From Clostridium estertheticum (GTDB taxonomy: Bacteria > Bacillota > Clostridia > Clostridiales > Clostridiaceae): DNA of 64,000 bases. The stretch is from assembly GCF_026650985.1 (NCBI RefSeq), contig NZ_CP086239.1:4428501-4492500 (forward strand), written 5' to 3'. A program made the position numbers and the translations under genes. Of the stretch, positions 55,864 through 64,000 are shown piece after piece; within the stretch, counting starts at the first letter, position 1; every line of letters starts with the position of its first letter. A model generated the notes under the pieces. The model made no database searches and was not told the DNA's origin. It saw nothing but the letters and a program-made list of their open reading frames with translations.

Positions 55864-56660
55864 TTACAAAGCATTATGGGAAGCTTCATACTTTTTTGTA
55901 TTTTCAGTATCCAAATTTATTGACATAACTTTATTTTTGCCCATAGATTTGGCTTGATACATAGCTTTGTCTGCTGATGTAAATAAATATTCTAGATTCT
56001 CAGTAGTAGGAGTGATAGAGGCAACTCCAAGGCTTGAAGTAATTGGTATTGTATCTAATTTTCTAACAATTAAAGGATTGTTTTCTATTGCATGTCTCAA
56101 ATTTTCTCCAACCATTTCAGCCTCTTTAAAGGAGGTGCCGGGTAATAACACAATAAATTCTTCACCACCGAAACGTCCTAAAATATGACTTTCATCTAAA
56201 TTCTGTGAACAAATTTTTGAAAGCCGTTTATTGGGGAAATGAAAACAGTAGTAGCTATAAAGAATAAACAAAACAACTTGCATATATTATTAATAGTTTT
56301 AGAAGAACTTTCCTTAAAAAGTATAAACATAAAACTAAGCATAAAAAAAACTGCTAGATAGATGGTTAAATATTGCAGTTTAATAACCAGAGTATAATTT
56401 AAGGTGGGATATAAAAATAAAAAATATTTGTTGCCAACAATTAAGGCTCTTAAAGACATAATTATGCACAGACAACCCAAATAAAGCTTAGAGATGTCCT
56501 CTGTTCTAAAAATATATAACCATAGATGATATAAAGCGACAATAAGAAATACGCCAAAGTATAAGAAATTAAGTGCACCATTTATAGAATTAATATTTGA
56601 GGATGAATTAGGCACAGTCAATTTATTTAAATGGGTTGAAACTATTTGAGCCAAAAATAT
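55864..56660 (-). pseudogene. Broken diguanylate cyclase (7TM fragment plus GGDEF fragment)
   Basis: Two frames are remains of one gene. The upstream part (to 56196) reads FGVFLIVALYHLWLYIFR and LYLGCLCIIMSLRALIVGNK, a 7TMR-DISM membrane domain. The downstream part (56283 to 55864) reads HILGRFGGEEFIVLLPGT and ends ADKAMYQAKSMGKNKV, the second half of a GGDEF domain. The end of the membrane domain and the first GGDEF half (with the metal-binding Asp motif) are missing and the frames are shifted at about 56196-56250. The 5' region is also lost and the remnant abuts the HD-GYP gene. No cyclase activity is expected. Confidence 0.85.
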
Positions 56661-57855
56661 AATCAATATCTTCTGTAATTTTAGAATCAATAAGATTATC
56701 ATTCTTCATATCGTTTAATATTTGCATTGCAGCCGTGTGGGTTAAGGAAGGTCTATATGGACGTGCTTCAGTCAATGCTTGGTATACATCGAGGCAACCC
56801 ATAAGCCTAGAATTAAAGTCTAGCTCTGTGTGAATTTTTCCAAATGGGTAACCTTTACCATTTAACCTTTCATGATGGTTTGAGGCCCATTCTACTATAT
56901 CCTCAAAGCCTTCGATTCCTTGAAGAGCAACTCGGGTATAATAGGTGTGTTCTTTTATTACTTCGTATTCGTCTAAGGTAAGTTTCCTCTCAGCATCTAA
57001 TATAGAGTTAGGTACTGCTAATTTACCTATATCATGTAAATCTGCGGCTATAACTAATTTATATATGTCATCTTCATTTTCACCATAATACTTAGCTAGC
57101 TTTTCTATTTTAATTGCTAGTTCGCTAGAATGAAGTTGCGTATAGGGAGATTTAGAGTCTATTATCCTTGAAATAGTTTTAGTCATACTTCTTAGTTCTT
57201 TAAAGGAACATTCTATTGAAATTGATGGGATTAAGTTTTTTAATGCAGTTGTGAGGAACATTGTTTTTAAATCCAACCAAAAACTTTTGTGTTTAGATAT
57301 ATTTAAAAATGCATTAGCAATATCATCTGAAAACATAATATTGCGATTGTCATTGATAAAAGATAGAAGCTTATTATGTTCTTCATTATTTAGGTGATCT
57401 AGACTGAAAGTAATATCAAGAATATCAGAAAGATGAATTATTTGGGACATTAGTGGAATATTTGGCCCAGGTAGCCTAAAATAGCCTGTTCCATCATAAT
57501 TCTCATGATGATATAGTAGCACATCAGATACATTAGTACTAAATGGAAAACTTTTAATGTTTTTCTCCGAAACGATGCAGTGTTCCTTTTTACGTTCTAT
57601 TAAAGAAAAGTTGTTAAGAGATGTACCTAATGATTTATCATGTAACCTTTTATCACTAACTCCATTATCATGCAGAATTGCTAGTGCGGTTAAATCATAT
57701 AGTTGATTACTTGTAAAACCTAAGTTCTCACCCATTTTGTAGCATATATAAGATACTCTTTTGCTGTGATTAGAAGTAGCGCCAGTAATATCAAGCTCTA
57801 CAAAATCCAAAGCAAAGGATATTGACATTAAAAATTCATTGAGATTAAATAACAT
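56623..57855 (-). CDS. Tandem HD-GYP c-di-GMP phosphodiesterase-like protein
   Basis: 410 residues, soluble. Two HD domains: first with NHSKRVSYICYKMGE, LAILHDNGVS and YHHENYDGTGYF (about 25-190), second with LHSSELAIKIEKLA, AADLHDIGKLAVP, EHTYYTRVAL, and SNHHERLNGKGYPFGK (about 240-390, with the GYP triad). It should break down c-di-GMP or serve as a receptor. The beta-helix genes in this window are c-di-GMP regulated. ATG 57855 has a site reading CTGGAGGGAC. Confidence 0.88.
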   Translation of the reverse strand: MLFNLNEFLMSISFALDFVELDITGATSNHSKRVSYICYKMGENLGFTSNQLYDLTALAILHDNGVSDKRLHDKSLGTSLNNFSLIERKKEHCIVSEKNIKSFPFSTNVSDVLLYHHENYDGTGYFRLPGPNIPLMSQIIHLSDILDITFSLDHLNNEEHNKLLSFINDNRNIMFSDDIANAFLNISKHKSFWLDLKTMFLTTALKNLIPSISIECSFKELRSMTKTISRIIDSKSPYTQLHSSELAIKIEKLAKYYGENEDDIYKLVIAADLHDIGKLAVPNSILDAERKLTLDEYEVIKEHTYYTRVALQGIEGFEDIVEWASNHHERLNGKGYPFGKIHTELDFNSRLMGCLDVYQALTEARPYRPSLTHTAAMQILNDMKNDNLIDSKITEDIDYIFGSNSFNPFK

Positions 57856-58064
57856 TTATGTCCCTCCAGAAGTTTATTTATTAGTATTATGTAATAATAT
57901 CTATAAAGTAATTAGAAAGCAAATATTAATTATATTTGTAATAAATTAATATGGTTACACTAAAATAATTAATATAAAGTTTATAAAACATGTAATCCAT
58001 TACTTATAAAATTCTATGATATACTATATTTAGTTTAAGAAAAGTGGTTACGTGGGGGTAAAAA

Positions 58065-58889
58065 ATGTATAAATTAATAGCAATAGACATGGATGGAACC
58101 TTATTAAATAGTGAAAAGAAAATTTCACCAGCTAATTTTAATGCAATACAACAAGCAAAAGATATTGGAGTTAAGGTTGTACTGGCATCAGGAAGACCTC
58201 TAATTGGATTTAAAAGATATCTAGAAGAACTTAATTTAGTTTCAGAGGATAATTATGCAGTAGCATTTAATGGAGCACTTGTCCAGAACTGTGAAGGTAA
58301 TGAGATAATATCTAAAACAACATTAACTCTTGAAGATTATAAATATATATATAGTTTAAGCAAAAAGCTAAATGTTAATATACATGCATTAACGGAAGAT
58401 TCGGTAATTTCTCCCAAAGACACGACATTCACTAGGCACGAAGCAGAAATGAATCATATTCCTAATGATATAATTGCTGTAGACGATGTACCTGCAAGTA
58501 CTACTATAGTTAAGGTTATGTTTGTAGACAAGCCAGAAGTTATAGAAGATGTAATGGGGAAAATTCCAGAGGAAGTAAGTGATAAATATACAGTAGTTAG
58601 AAGTGCAGCTTTCTACTTAGAGTTTCTCCCTAAATCAGTTAATAAAGGTGCGGGAGTAGCAGCACTTGCTGAAAAATTAAATATTAAACAAGAAGAAGTT
58701 ATATGCATAGGGGATGCAGGCAATGATATCCATATGATTAAATATGCTGGACTTGGAGTTGCTATGGGAAATGCATATCCAGAGGTTAAAAGAGTTGCTA
58801 ATTTTATAACTAAAACTAATGATCAAGATGGTGTAGCATTTATTATTAACAAATTCATTTTGAATCCACAAGAAGAGTTTGCGGTATAA
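58065..58889 (+). CDS. Cof-type HAD phosphatase
   Basis: 274 residues. Motif I AIDMDGTLLNSEKK, motif II LASGRPLIGFKRYL, a C2B cap, and motif IV ICIGDAGNDIHMIKYAGLGVAMGNA are all present. Members dephosphorylate sugar phosphates, phosphorylated flavin precursors or pyridoxal phosphate. GTGGGGG is the only ribosome site. Monocistronic, with a very strong terminator. Confidence 0.92.
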   Translation: MYKLIAIDMDGTLLNSEKKISPANFNAIQQAKDIGVKVVLASGRPLIGFKRYLEELNLVSEDNYAVAFNGALVQNCEGNEIISKTTLTLEDYKYIYSLSKKLNVNIHALTEDSVISPKDTTFTRHEAEMNHIPNDIIAVDDVPASTTIVKVMFVDKPEVIEDVMGKIPEEVSDKYTVVRSAAFYLEFLPKSVNKGAGVAALAEKLNIKQEEVICIGDAGNDIHMIKYAGLGVAMGNAYPEVKRVANFITKTNDQDGVAFIINKFILNPQEEFAV

Positions 58890-58890
58890 T

Positions 58891-58947
58891 ACTATAAAAA
58901 TAAAGCAAGCAAATTCCTTAGGAATTTGCTTGCTTTATTTTTATAGT
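58891..58947. terminator. Perfect 27-bp terminator hairpin
   Basis: Arms 58891-58917 and 58921-58947 are perfectly complementary with a TTA loop; the GCAAGCAAATTCC core is flanked by A- and T-runs, so it works on both strands. Confidence 0.95.
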
Positions 58948-58976
58948 AAATTTTAACAAAAAGAATAAAATGATAA

Positions 58977-59144
58977 TTAAACAAAGTCGTTCATTTTGTC
59001 ACTGTTGGTTTGATGTTTGACTATAACCTCATTTGATTCTTCAAAGGAGGTTATATATGAATGCTTTTCAAGCATTTCTAGTTCATTAGCTTTTTCAACT
59101 TTATAACGATCGTCATTATAGTACATATTGTTATTATGAGCCAT
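58977..59144 (-). CDS. Small hydrophilic protein, unknown
   Basis: 55 residues, MAHNNNMYYNDDRYKVEKAN followed by ELEMLEKHSYITSFEESNEV and a polar end. AAAGGAGG is 6-7 nt before the ATG, one of the best sites in the window, and the frame is too short for common ORF filters. It has no cysteine or membrane helix. The strand and terminator position fit a real gene. Not recognised; could be a sporulation-type small protein, which is a guess. Confidence 0.6.
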   Translation of the reverse strand: MAHNNNMYYNDDRYKVEKANELEMLEKHSYITSFEESNEVIVKHQTNSDKMNDFV

Positions 59145-59396
59145 TAAAAGTCCTCCTTTTTTTATATATTTACTTTTATTATTTTAAGCTTTTTATTTTC
59201 TTTAATACTATGAGATACTTGGCATTTAATATATAAAACATAATTAAGACAATAACTTGTATCAATTAGTATTTAATAGAAAAACATATTTTATGAGATT
59301 TAAAGATAATATTCAAAAATCATATGTGTTAATAAAGAAATGGTACAATAAACATACATTATTTCTATTTTTACAGAAAGAATCCAGGAGGGTAAA

Positions 59397-60299
59397 ATGA
59401 TTAAAATTAAAAAAATATTATTAGCTTTTATGTGTCTTGTTATTATAGGTGGAGTATTATATAAAGTAAATTATGTAAAAAAGGAACATGAAAAATCGGT
59501 ACAAGCTATAAAAACAAATGAGCAAAATAAAAAATTGAATAAGATCGCTAATGAAAAGTTACTAGCGAAAGCAAAAAAAGTAAAAGAAGCAGAGGCAGTA
59601 AAAGATGATAAGGCGCTGCTTAAAATTAACAAAAATAAAGAAATTTTAAAAAAACAGAAAGATTTGGACAAAAATTTGGCGAAGGTAGTTGTTATAGACC
59701 CAGGACATGCAAGTATTACTAGCTTCGAGCAAGAAAAGCAAGCACCAGGTTCAACTATAATGAAAATAAAGGAGCCAGGTGGAGCTGAAGGAATTAATAC
59801 AAAAATGCCTGAGTATGTGGTTAATATGGCGGTAGCAGTTAGACTGAAAGTTTTGCTTAGTAAAAAAGGATATACTGTAATAATGACTAAGACAGAGAAT
59901 AAACAAATGCTTGGGAATATTGCAAGGGCTAAGGTCGGAAACGATTCTAAGGCAAATTTAGTTATACGAATCCATGCAGATTCAAATGATAATTCATCTG
60001 TTAGTGGAGCGTCAATGCTTGTACCTACAGATACTAAAAATACAGATCCAATATACAAGTTGAGCAAACAATATGGAGAAGTAGTTTTTAGAAATCTTAT
60101 TAATGATGTAGGAATGAATGATAGAGGCGTTGTTGAAAGAGATGATATGACAGGATTTAATTGGTCTAAGGTCCCTGTTATTTTAGTGGAGATGGGTTTC
60201 TTATCGAATAGTAGTGAAGAAAGGCTTCTCATAACTGAATCCTACCAAGATAAGTTAGCAAAGGGTTTGGCAGATGGTATTGATGCGGCGTTAAAGTAA
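59397..60299 (+). CDS. N-acetylmuramoyl-L-alanine amidase (Amidase_3), membrane-anchored
   Basis: 300 residues. N-terminal helix (ILLAFMCLVIIGGVLYKV), a Lys/Glu-rich coiled segment (about 28-95), then the catalytic domain: zinc His in VVIDPGHASI, second His in NLVIRIHADSND, catalytic Glu in PVILVEMGFLSN. It cleaves peptidoglycan stem peptides; the anchor places it outside, at the membrane, as in CwlD-type or division amidases. GGAGGG is spaced properly. Confidence 0.9.
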   Translation: MIKIKKILLAFMCLVIIGGVLYKVNYVKKEHEKSVQAIKTNEQNKKLNKIANEKLLAKAKKVKEAEAVKDDKALLKINKNKEILKKQKDLDKNLAKVVVIDPGHASITSFEQEKQAPGSTIMKIKEPGGAEGINTKMPEYVVNMAVAVRLKVLLSKKGYTVIMTKTENKQMLGNIARAKVGNDSKANLVIRIHADSNDNSSVSGASMLVPTDTKNTDPIYKLSKQYGEVVFRNLINDVGMNDRGVVERDDMTGFNWSKVPVILVEMGFLSNSSEERLLITESYQDKLAKGLADGIDAALK

Positions 60300-60360
60300 A
60301 GGTATCGAATCTCTTGAGTGACTTGCAATACGAACTCGAAACCCATTAAGAAATAAAATT
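60300..60360 (+). repeat. Long palindromic element, copy 4 (single-arm remnant)
   Basis: GAGTGACTTGCAATACGAACTCGAAACCCATTAAGAAAT-like sequence matches only the 5' arm of copies 2 and 3 and then breaks off into an A/T run. It starts directly at the amidase stop codon. Confidence 0.6.
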
Positions 60361-60499
60361 TTTTTAAATGTTTTTTTTATAAAAATTATTAGTATTTATT
60401 TTCATGTTATTTGGTATAGTTTATATTTATTATGCCACACTAAATGTAATACAATTGAGAGTTCTCAATTAATTTATTTTGGTGAAGAGAGATGTGATT

Positions 60500-61096
60500 A
60501 TGAGTGATATGGAGAATAATGATAAAAAACATTTAAAGAAGATTTATAAAAATTTTTCTGACTTAGTTTATGTTGTTGCTACAACGGAACTTGAGTCTTT
60601 TATTACTAAGGGTGAATTTACTAGTTTCTTTAATTATAGGATGAAACAAATACTTTCAGAGATTAATGAAAAAAGTGGGATTTTAGATGCTGGTGTTTTT
60701 TTTAATACAAAGGGTGAAATAACACTTATTGATGCAGGGGTAGTAGGCAAATTTATAGAGAATAATTATAATTTGAAAATGCTGGAATATTATAAGAATA
60801 CCTTTTTAAATAAGATTATTAGGGGAGTGGTTAATGGGTCCGAAAAGTCGAAAGTAGATTTTATTTTAATTTCATACTCAATACTGTATGATACACTGAA
60901 TGAATTATATAAAACTATTAGTTGTAAGCAAGTGAATAAAATTATATATATAAATAGATATGCTTTAGAGGATTACAACAAAGAGGATTGTACTATGGTC
61001 ATTGCTACACTATTAATATTAGAGGATTTATGTAGGTATATTGGTGTTGATAGACATAAAATGGTAAAAGAATTAAAAAATAAAATTTATAAATAA
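60500..61096 (+). CDS. Hypothetical protein
   Basis: 198 residues, soluble and helical, with KNFSDLVYVVATTELESFI, LDAGVFFNTKGEITLIDAGV and a C-terminal LEDLCRYIGVDRHKMVKEL. No transmembrane segment or cysteine cluster. The GAGAGATG site points to ATG 60500. I do not recognise a family. It is alone between two AT-rich gaps. The 61097-61464 gap is a 370-nt AT-rich stretch with no feature that I can see. Confidence 0.55.
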   Translation: MSDMENNDKKHLKKIYKNFSDLVYVVATTELESFITKGEFTSFFNYRMKQILSEINEKSGILDAGVFFNTKGEITLIDAGVVGKFIENNYNLKMLEYYKNTFLNKIIRGVVNGSEKSKVDFILISYSILYDTLNELYKTISCKQVNKIIYINRYALEDYNKEDCTMVIATLLILEDLCRYIGVDRHKMVKELKNKIYK

Positions 61097-61464
61097 TAAA
61101 GTTAAATTAAAAAATAAATAAAACATCATGTCAAATTTTAAGACAATATGATAAATATTTACAAAATAACAATATTTTTCATTAAATTAAGGTTTTTTTA
61201 AAAAACGATTATAATTTGTTTAAGAATATTCAATTTTATATAAAAAACTTTTAGTTATATTTATTATAATTTCGACAAATAAACTACTGTATATAAATTG
61301 TAATCTATTGCTATTCTTTCTTAATCGTGACTTTATGGGTTTATAGGGTTGAAGTTGTCATTAAAAAGAGATAAGATAATGTAAACGTATTTCACGAAAT
61401 GACATATTTTTTTTGAAAGTAATGTTACTGTATTCTCATAAGAAAGTATGGGAGGCAAACGCAT

Positions 61465-61818
61465 ATGGTAATTATAGAAAATTTGTATAAAAAAATAACA
61501 GATGGTGATGTGGATTATAATTATGCTTACAGATTGGTAAAAAGTCACATGTCTGTATCAATGTATGGTAAGCTTACTGAAATACAAACTTATGGCATTG
61601 AAATAGAAAGGCAAGATATTACCAATGGTACAGTTGTAAGAATACAAAGAGACTGCGTACAAAATATAAGTCCCCAAAGGTATAAAGTTAAAAATCTTTT
61701 GAAAATATTATGCGATAATACAGTATCACCTATTCACATGATTGACATATTGGGTGAGTATATTGATGAGTATACTAGTGATTTTGATGAAGTGTTAGCA
61801 AATATAGCTTCTTGTTAA
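61465..61818 (+). CDS. DUF6514-like protein
   Basis: 117 residues with a mixed alpha/beta composition: YAYRLVKSHMSVSMYGKLTE, YGIEIERQDITNGTVVRIQR, DCVQNISPQRYKVKNLLKIL, then NTVSPIHMIDILGEYIDEY. The N-x-VSPIHLIDxxGEYxDE end is how I recall the clostridial DUF6514 family; its function is unknown. GGGAGG is placed well before ATG. Confidence 0.65.
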   Translation: MVIIENLYKKITDGDVDYNYAYRLVKSHMSVSMYGKLTEIQTYGIEIERQDITNGTVVRIQRDCVQNISPQRYKVKNLLKILCDNTVSPIHMIDILGEYIDEYTSDFDEVLANIASC

Positions 61819-62032
61819 TAATTTATTTTAACCTAACATATTGATGAGAATATTCCACCTTTAGAGGACGATTATTCTCTTTTTTTGTATAATGGAAAAT
61901 TACAAAATTATAGAGTATAATACTATAAATGGTCATAGTTATAATATAACAGTATACCATTATAATATAATACAATAGCTTACTAAAACTTTAAATTTGT
62001 AAACATAGATTAACAAGTGGGAGTTGATAATT

Positions 62033-62449
62033 ATGATTCTAGGTGTAGGTACTGATATAGTTGAAATCAGACGAATAAAACATGCAATGGAAAGCAACAA
62101 TAAGTTTTTAGAAAAAATTTTTACAAGTTCAGAACTAGAATATCTGAAAAGTAGAAATTTAAGGGCTGAATATGTGGCCGGAAGATTTGCTGCAAAAGAA
62201 GCTGTAGCAAAAGCTTTAGGGACAGGCTTTAGGGGGTTTGATTTTAAAGATATTGAAGTTGATCGGACAACCCTTGGAAAACCAGTAGTAATTTTAAAAG
62301 GAAAAGCAAAGTTAATAGCTAAAAAAGAAGGTCAATATAATATTCATCTTAGCATATCTCATGGGGAAGAAAGCGCAATTGCTTATGCTATATTAGAAGT
62401 TGAAAAGAAAAATGAAGAAGTTTTGGAAATAGCGAAGGTACCTGATTAA
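62033..62449 (+). CDS. acpS: Holo-[acyl-carrier-protein] synthase
   Basis: 138 residues. Motif GVGTDIVEIRRIK, the metal/CoA site GRFAAKEAVAKALGTGF and HLSISHGEESAIAYAI. It transfers 4'-phosphopantetheine to ACP. ATG 62033 has TGGGAG upstream; the earlier in-frame TTG 62024 overlaps it. The acpS-gerS-alr sequence is a known clostridial arrangement. Confidence 0.93.
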   Translation: MILGVGTDIVEIRRIKHAMESNNKFLEKIFTSSELEYLKSRNLRAEYVAGRFAAKEAVAKALGTGFRGFDFKDIEVDRTTLGKPVVILKGKAKLIAKKEGQYNIHLSISHGEESAIAYAILEVEKKNEEVLEIAKVPD

Positions 62450-62573
62450 TTATAATTAATTGTTTTAGTAATAGTATGTAATCATTAGTAATAATATAAG
62501 TAGTAGAGTGAGCTAATAAGGCTTGCAACAATAATAATTGTTGTATCTCTAGAGAAATGCTAGGAGGATAACA

Positions 62574-63188
62574 ATGAAAAAAGTATCGTTATTATTTTTA
62601 AGTCTTTTGTTCGTTTTAACTTCGCTGCTATTTATTTCTTGTGATAAAACCCCAAAGGATACTAATGATATTACAACCTTTTTAAAAAACATGGATAGCT
62701 ATACTACAAATATGAACATGGATATAAAGAATGATAAGCAGACAATTAACTATAAGGCAAAACAATCCTATTTAAAGGGAGGCGGATATAAACTAGAGTT
62801 AAACAAAAACAGAGTGTTTTTATATAAATCAGATGATAAAATTTATATTGATGATAAAAATAATGGAAGGTCATATGTACAAAGCAAAAGCTTTGATGAA
62901 GTACTTAAACTAAGTTTTATAGGTGAATACATAGGATTATTGTATACTAATGAGGAAATAAAATATGTTACTAAAAACGTTAATAATATTGAATACACAG
63001 TAATTAATTTATTTATACCTGGTAACAATAAAAATATTAATAATGCACTTTTATATGTTAATAATAAAAGTATGTTGCCAGAAAAAATGATTATTTACGA
63101 TACTAGTGGTAAAGAAAAAATTAATATAACATATACTAATTTTGTTGCCAACTTAAAGATTGAACCTAAAGAGTTTAATGTTCCATAA
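62574..63188 (+). CDS. gerS: GerS-type germination lipoprotein
   Basis: 204 residues. Lipoprotein signal with LLFISC lipobox, then a LolA-like all-beta domain: MNMDIKNDKQTINYKAKQSY, GGGYKLELNKNRVFLYKSDD, LPEKMIIYDTSGKEKINITY. In Clostridioides difficile gerS sits directly ahead of alr2 and is needed for cortex hydrolysis in germination; here it also stands just before alr. The gene name is from family and context. Confidence 0.78.
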   Translation: MKKVSLLFLSLLFVLTSLLFISCDKTPKDTNDITTFLKNMDSYTTNMNMDIKNDKQTINYKAKQSYLKGGGYKLELNKNRVFLYKSDDKIYIDDKNNGRSYVQSKSFDEVLKLSFIGEYIGLLYTNEEIKYVTKNVNNIEYTVINLFIPGNNKNINNALLYVNNKSMLPEKMIIYDTSGKEKINITYTNFVANLKIEPKEFNVP

Positions 63189-63224
63189 TTATATTAAATT
63201 TTAGTAACAAATGAGGTGAAGGTA

Positions 63225-64000
63225 ATGTTTAAACATTTAAGACCTGCATGGGCTGAGGTTGATTTAGATAAACTAGCTCATAATATGCGTGAGATTAGAC
63301 GGGTAACGAAAAGTAAAAAAATTATGGCAGTTGTAAAGGCAGATGCTTATGGGCATGGGGCTGTAGATGTAGCTCCAGTACTACTTGAAAATGGTGCAGA
63401 TAGTTTAGCCGTTGCAATGTTAAGTGAAGCAATGGAACTCAGGCGCTCGGGCATAGAATGCCCAATAATGATATTAGGGTTTACACCACCGGAACTTATA
63501 GACAATTTGTTAAAGTATAATATTGAACAAACTGTATTTTCATATGAATTTGCAAAACAATTATCAAAAATGGCTCAAGACGAAAATAAAACAGCAAAAA
63601 TACACATAGCTTTAGACACAGGGATGGGTAGAATAGGTTTTTTACCAAGTGATGAAAGTGTACAAGAAGTATATAAGATAAGTTTATTACCTAACGTAAC
63701 CATAGAAGGGATTTTTTGCCACTTTTCAACCGCAGATGAAAAAGATAAGACATATACTAATATCCAAGTGAAAAAATTTGATGAGTTTTATCAAAAATTA
63801 AAAGCAAAAAAAGTTTACATAAACACAAGACATATTGCCAATAGTGCGGCTATCATAGATTTACCTGAAATCCATTATGAGGCAGTACGACCAGGAATAA
63901 TAATTTATGGTTATTATCCGTCTGATGAGGTAAATAAGGAAAAGCTAGATTTATTACCAGCCATGACTTTAAAAACAAATGTTGTACATATAAAAACGTT
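63225..64000 (+). CDS. alr: Alanine racemase, N-terminal part (3' truncated by window edge)
   Basis: The frame is open to the end of the window, giving 258 codons. AWAEVDLDKLAHNMREI, the PLP-lysine in MAVVKADAYGHGA and the LDTGMGRIGF and HFSTADEKD motifs identify PLP-dependent alanine racemase. It makes D-alanine for peptidoglycan. GAGGTGAAGG precedes ATG 63225. The catalytic Tyr domain is off the edge. Confidence 0.95.
   Translation, partial: MFKHLRPAWAEVDLDKLAHNMREIRRVTKSKKIMAVVKADAYGHGAVDVAPVLLENGADSLAVAMLSEAMELRRSGIECPIMILGFTPPELIDNLLKYNIEQTVFSYEFAKQLSKMAQDENKTAKIHIALDTGMGRIGFLPSDESVQEVYKISLLPNVTIEGIFCHFSTADEKDKTYTNIQVKKFDEFYQKLKAKKVYINTRHIANSAAIIDLPEIHYEAVRPGIIIYGYYPSDEVNKEKLDLLPAMTLKTNVVHIKT

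Noticed and set aside
59471-60232. A 253-codon open frame antisense to the amidase gene
   Set aside because: It is an exact shadow of a gene with clear catalytic motifs, has no ribosome site and Ser/Leu/Phe-rich low-information content.
1-64000. tRNA, rRNA, CRISPR arrays and prophage genes
   Set aside because: I looked for T-loop sequences, regularly spaced repeats and phage-type gene runs and found none.

Overview
The window is low-GC (about 30 percent G+C), strongly AT-biased DNA with AGGAGG-type ribosome binding sites, many ATG/GTG/TTG starts and short U-tailed hairpin terminators. Gene content (GerS-type germination lipoprotein next to alanine racemase, a DUF6514-type protein, FeoA-FeoA-FeoB-DUF2325-FeoC, a membrane MutS-like ATPase, a sigma-Y-type operon) points to a spore-forming Clostridium sensu stricto. 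It is chromosomal. The first gene (glycosyltransferase) and the last (alr) run off the edges.

Region 1 (1-16.9 kb) is an exopolysaccharide/capsule locus: a GT2 fragment, Wzz-type chain-length protein, BY-kinase-type ATPase, DUF1972 and GT4 glycosyltransferases, a Wzy-like polymerase, RmlD, a truncated GT4 duplicate, a MacB-type ABC pair and a PglF/CapD-type sugar-nucleotide dehydratase. Embedded on the opposite strand are three paralogous right-handed beta-helix surface proteins; a c-di-GMP-I riboswitch precedes the first, so this block is under second-messenger control. Two genes here appear to lack a canonical start codon.

Region 2 (17-28.6 kb) holds a small lmo0937-type membrane protein, two tandem CNNM/CorC transporters, argC behind ARG boxes, a GNAT enzyme, the Fur-controlled ferrous-iron operon and a PAS histidine kinase. 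Region 3 (28.7-34.8 kb) has an acyltransferase, a glycine-betaine-type ABC transporter whose BusR-like c-di-AMP repressor lies next door with a bipartite operator, and an SLC13/ArsB-like carrier. Region 4 (35-43 kb) has a secreted His-tailed protein, a sigma-Y-type operon whose sigma gene is reduced to its last HTH, an epoxyqueuosine-reductase-like protein, an IS1182-family element sitting exactly in the loop of a terminator hairpin, and mgtE with an unusual leader.

Region 5 (43.4-64 kb) is mostly housekeeping and accessory: galE, LUD protein, nitroreductase, MutS-like protein, nucleotide-kinase-like protein, DUF441, a second betaine-type transporter, an HxlR regulator with its divergent Fe-S flavoprotein, a tandem HD-GYP phosphodiesterase beside a broken diguanylate cyclase, a HAD phosphatase, an amidase, acpS, gerS and alr.

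The most unusual signal is a family of long palindromic elements (6094-6370, 35785-36030, 44434-44581, remnant 60300-60360), each lying just 3' of a gene. Two copies share an identical 32-nt core and a second conserved block around a variable hairpin; one copy has lost the core and one keeps a single arm. No tRNA, rRNA or CRISPR array was found.
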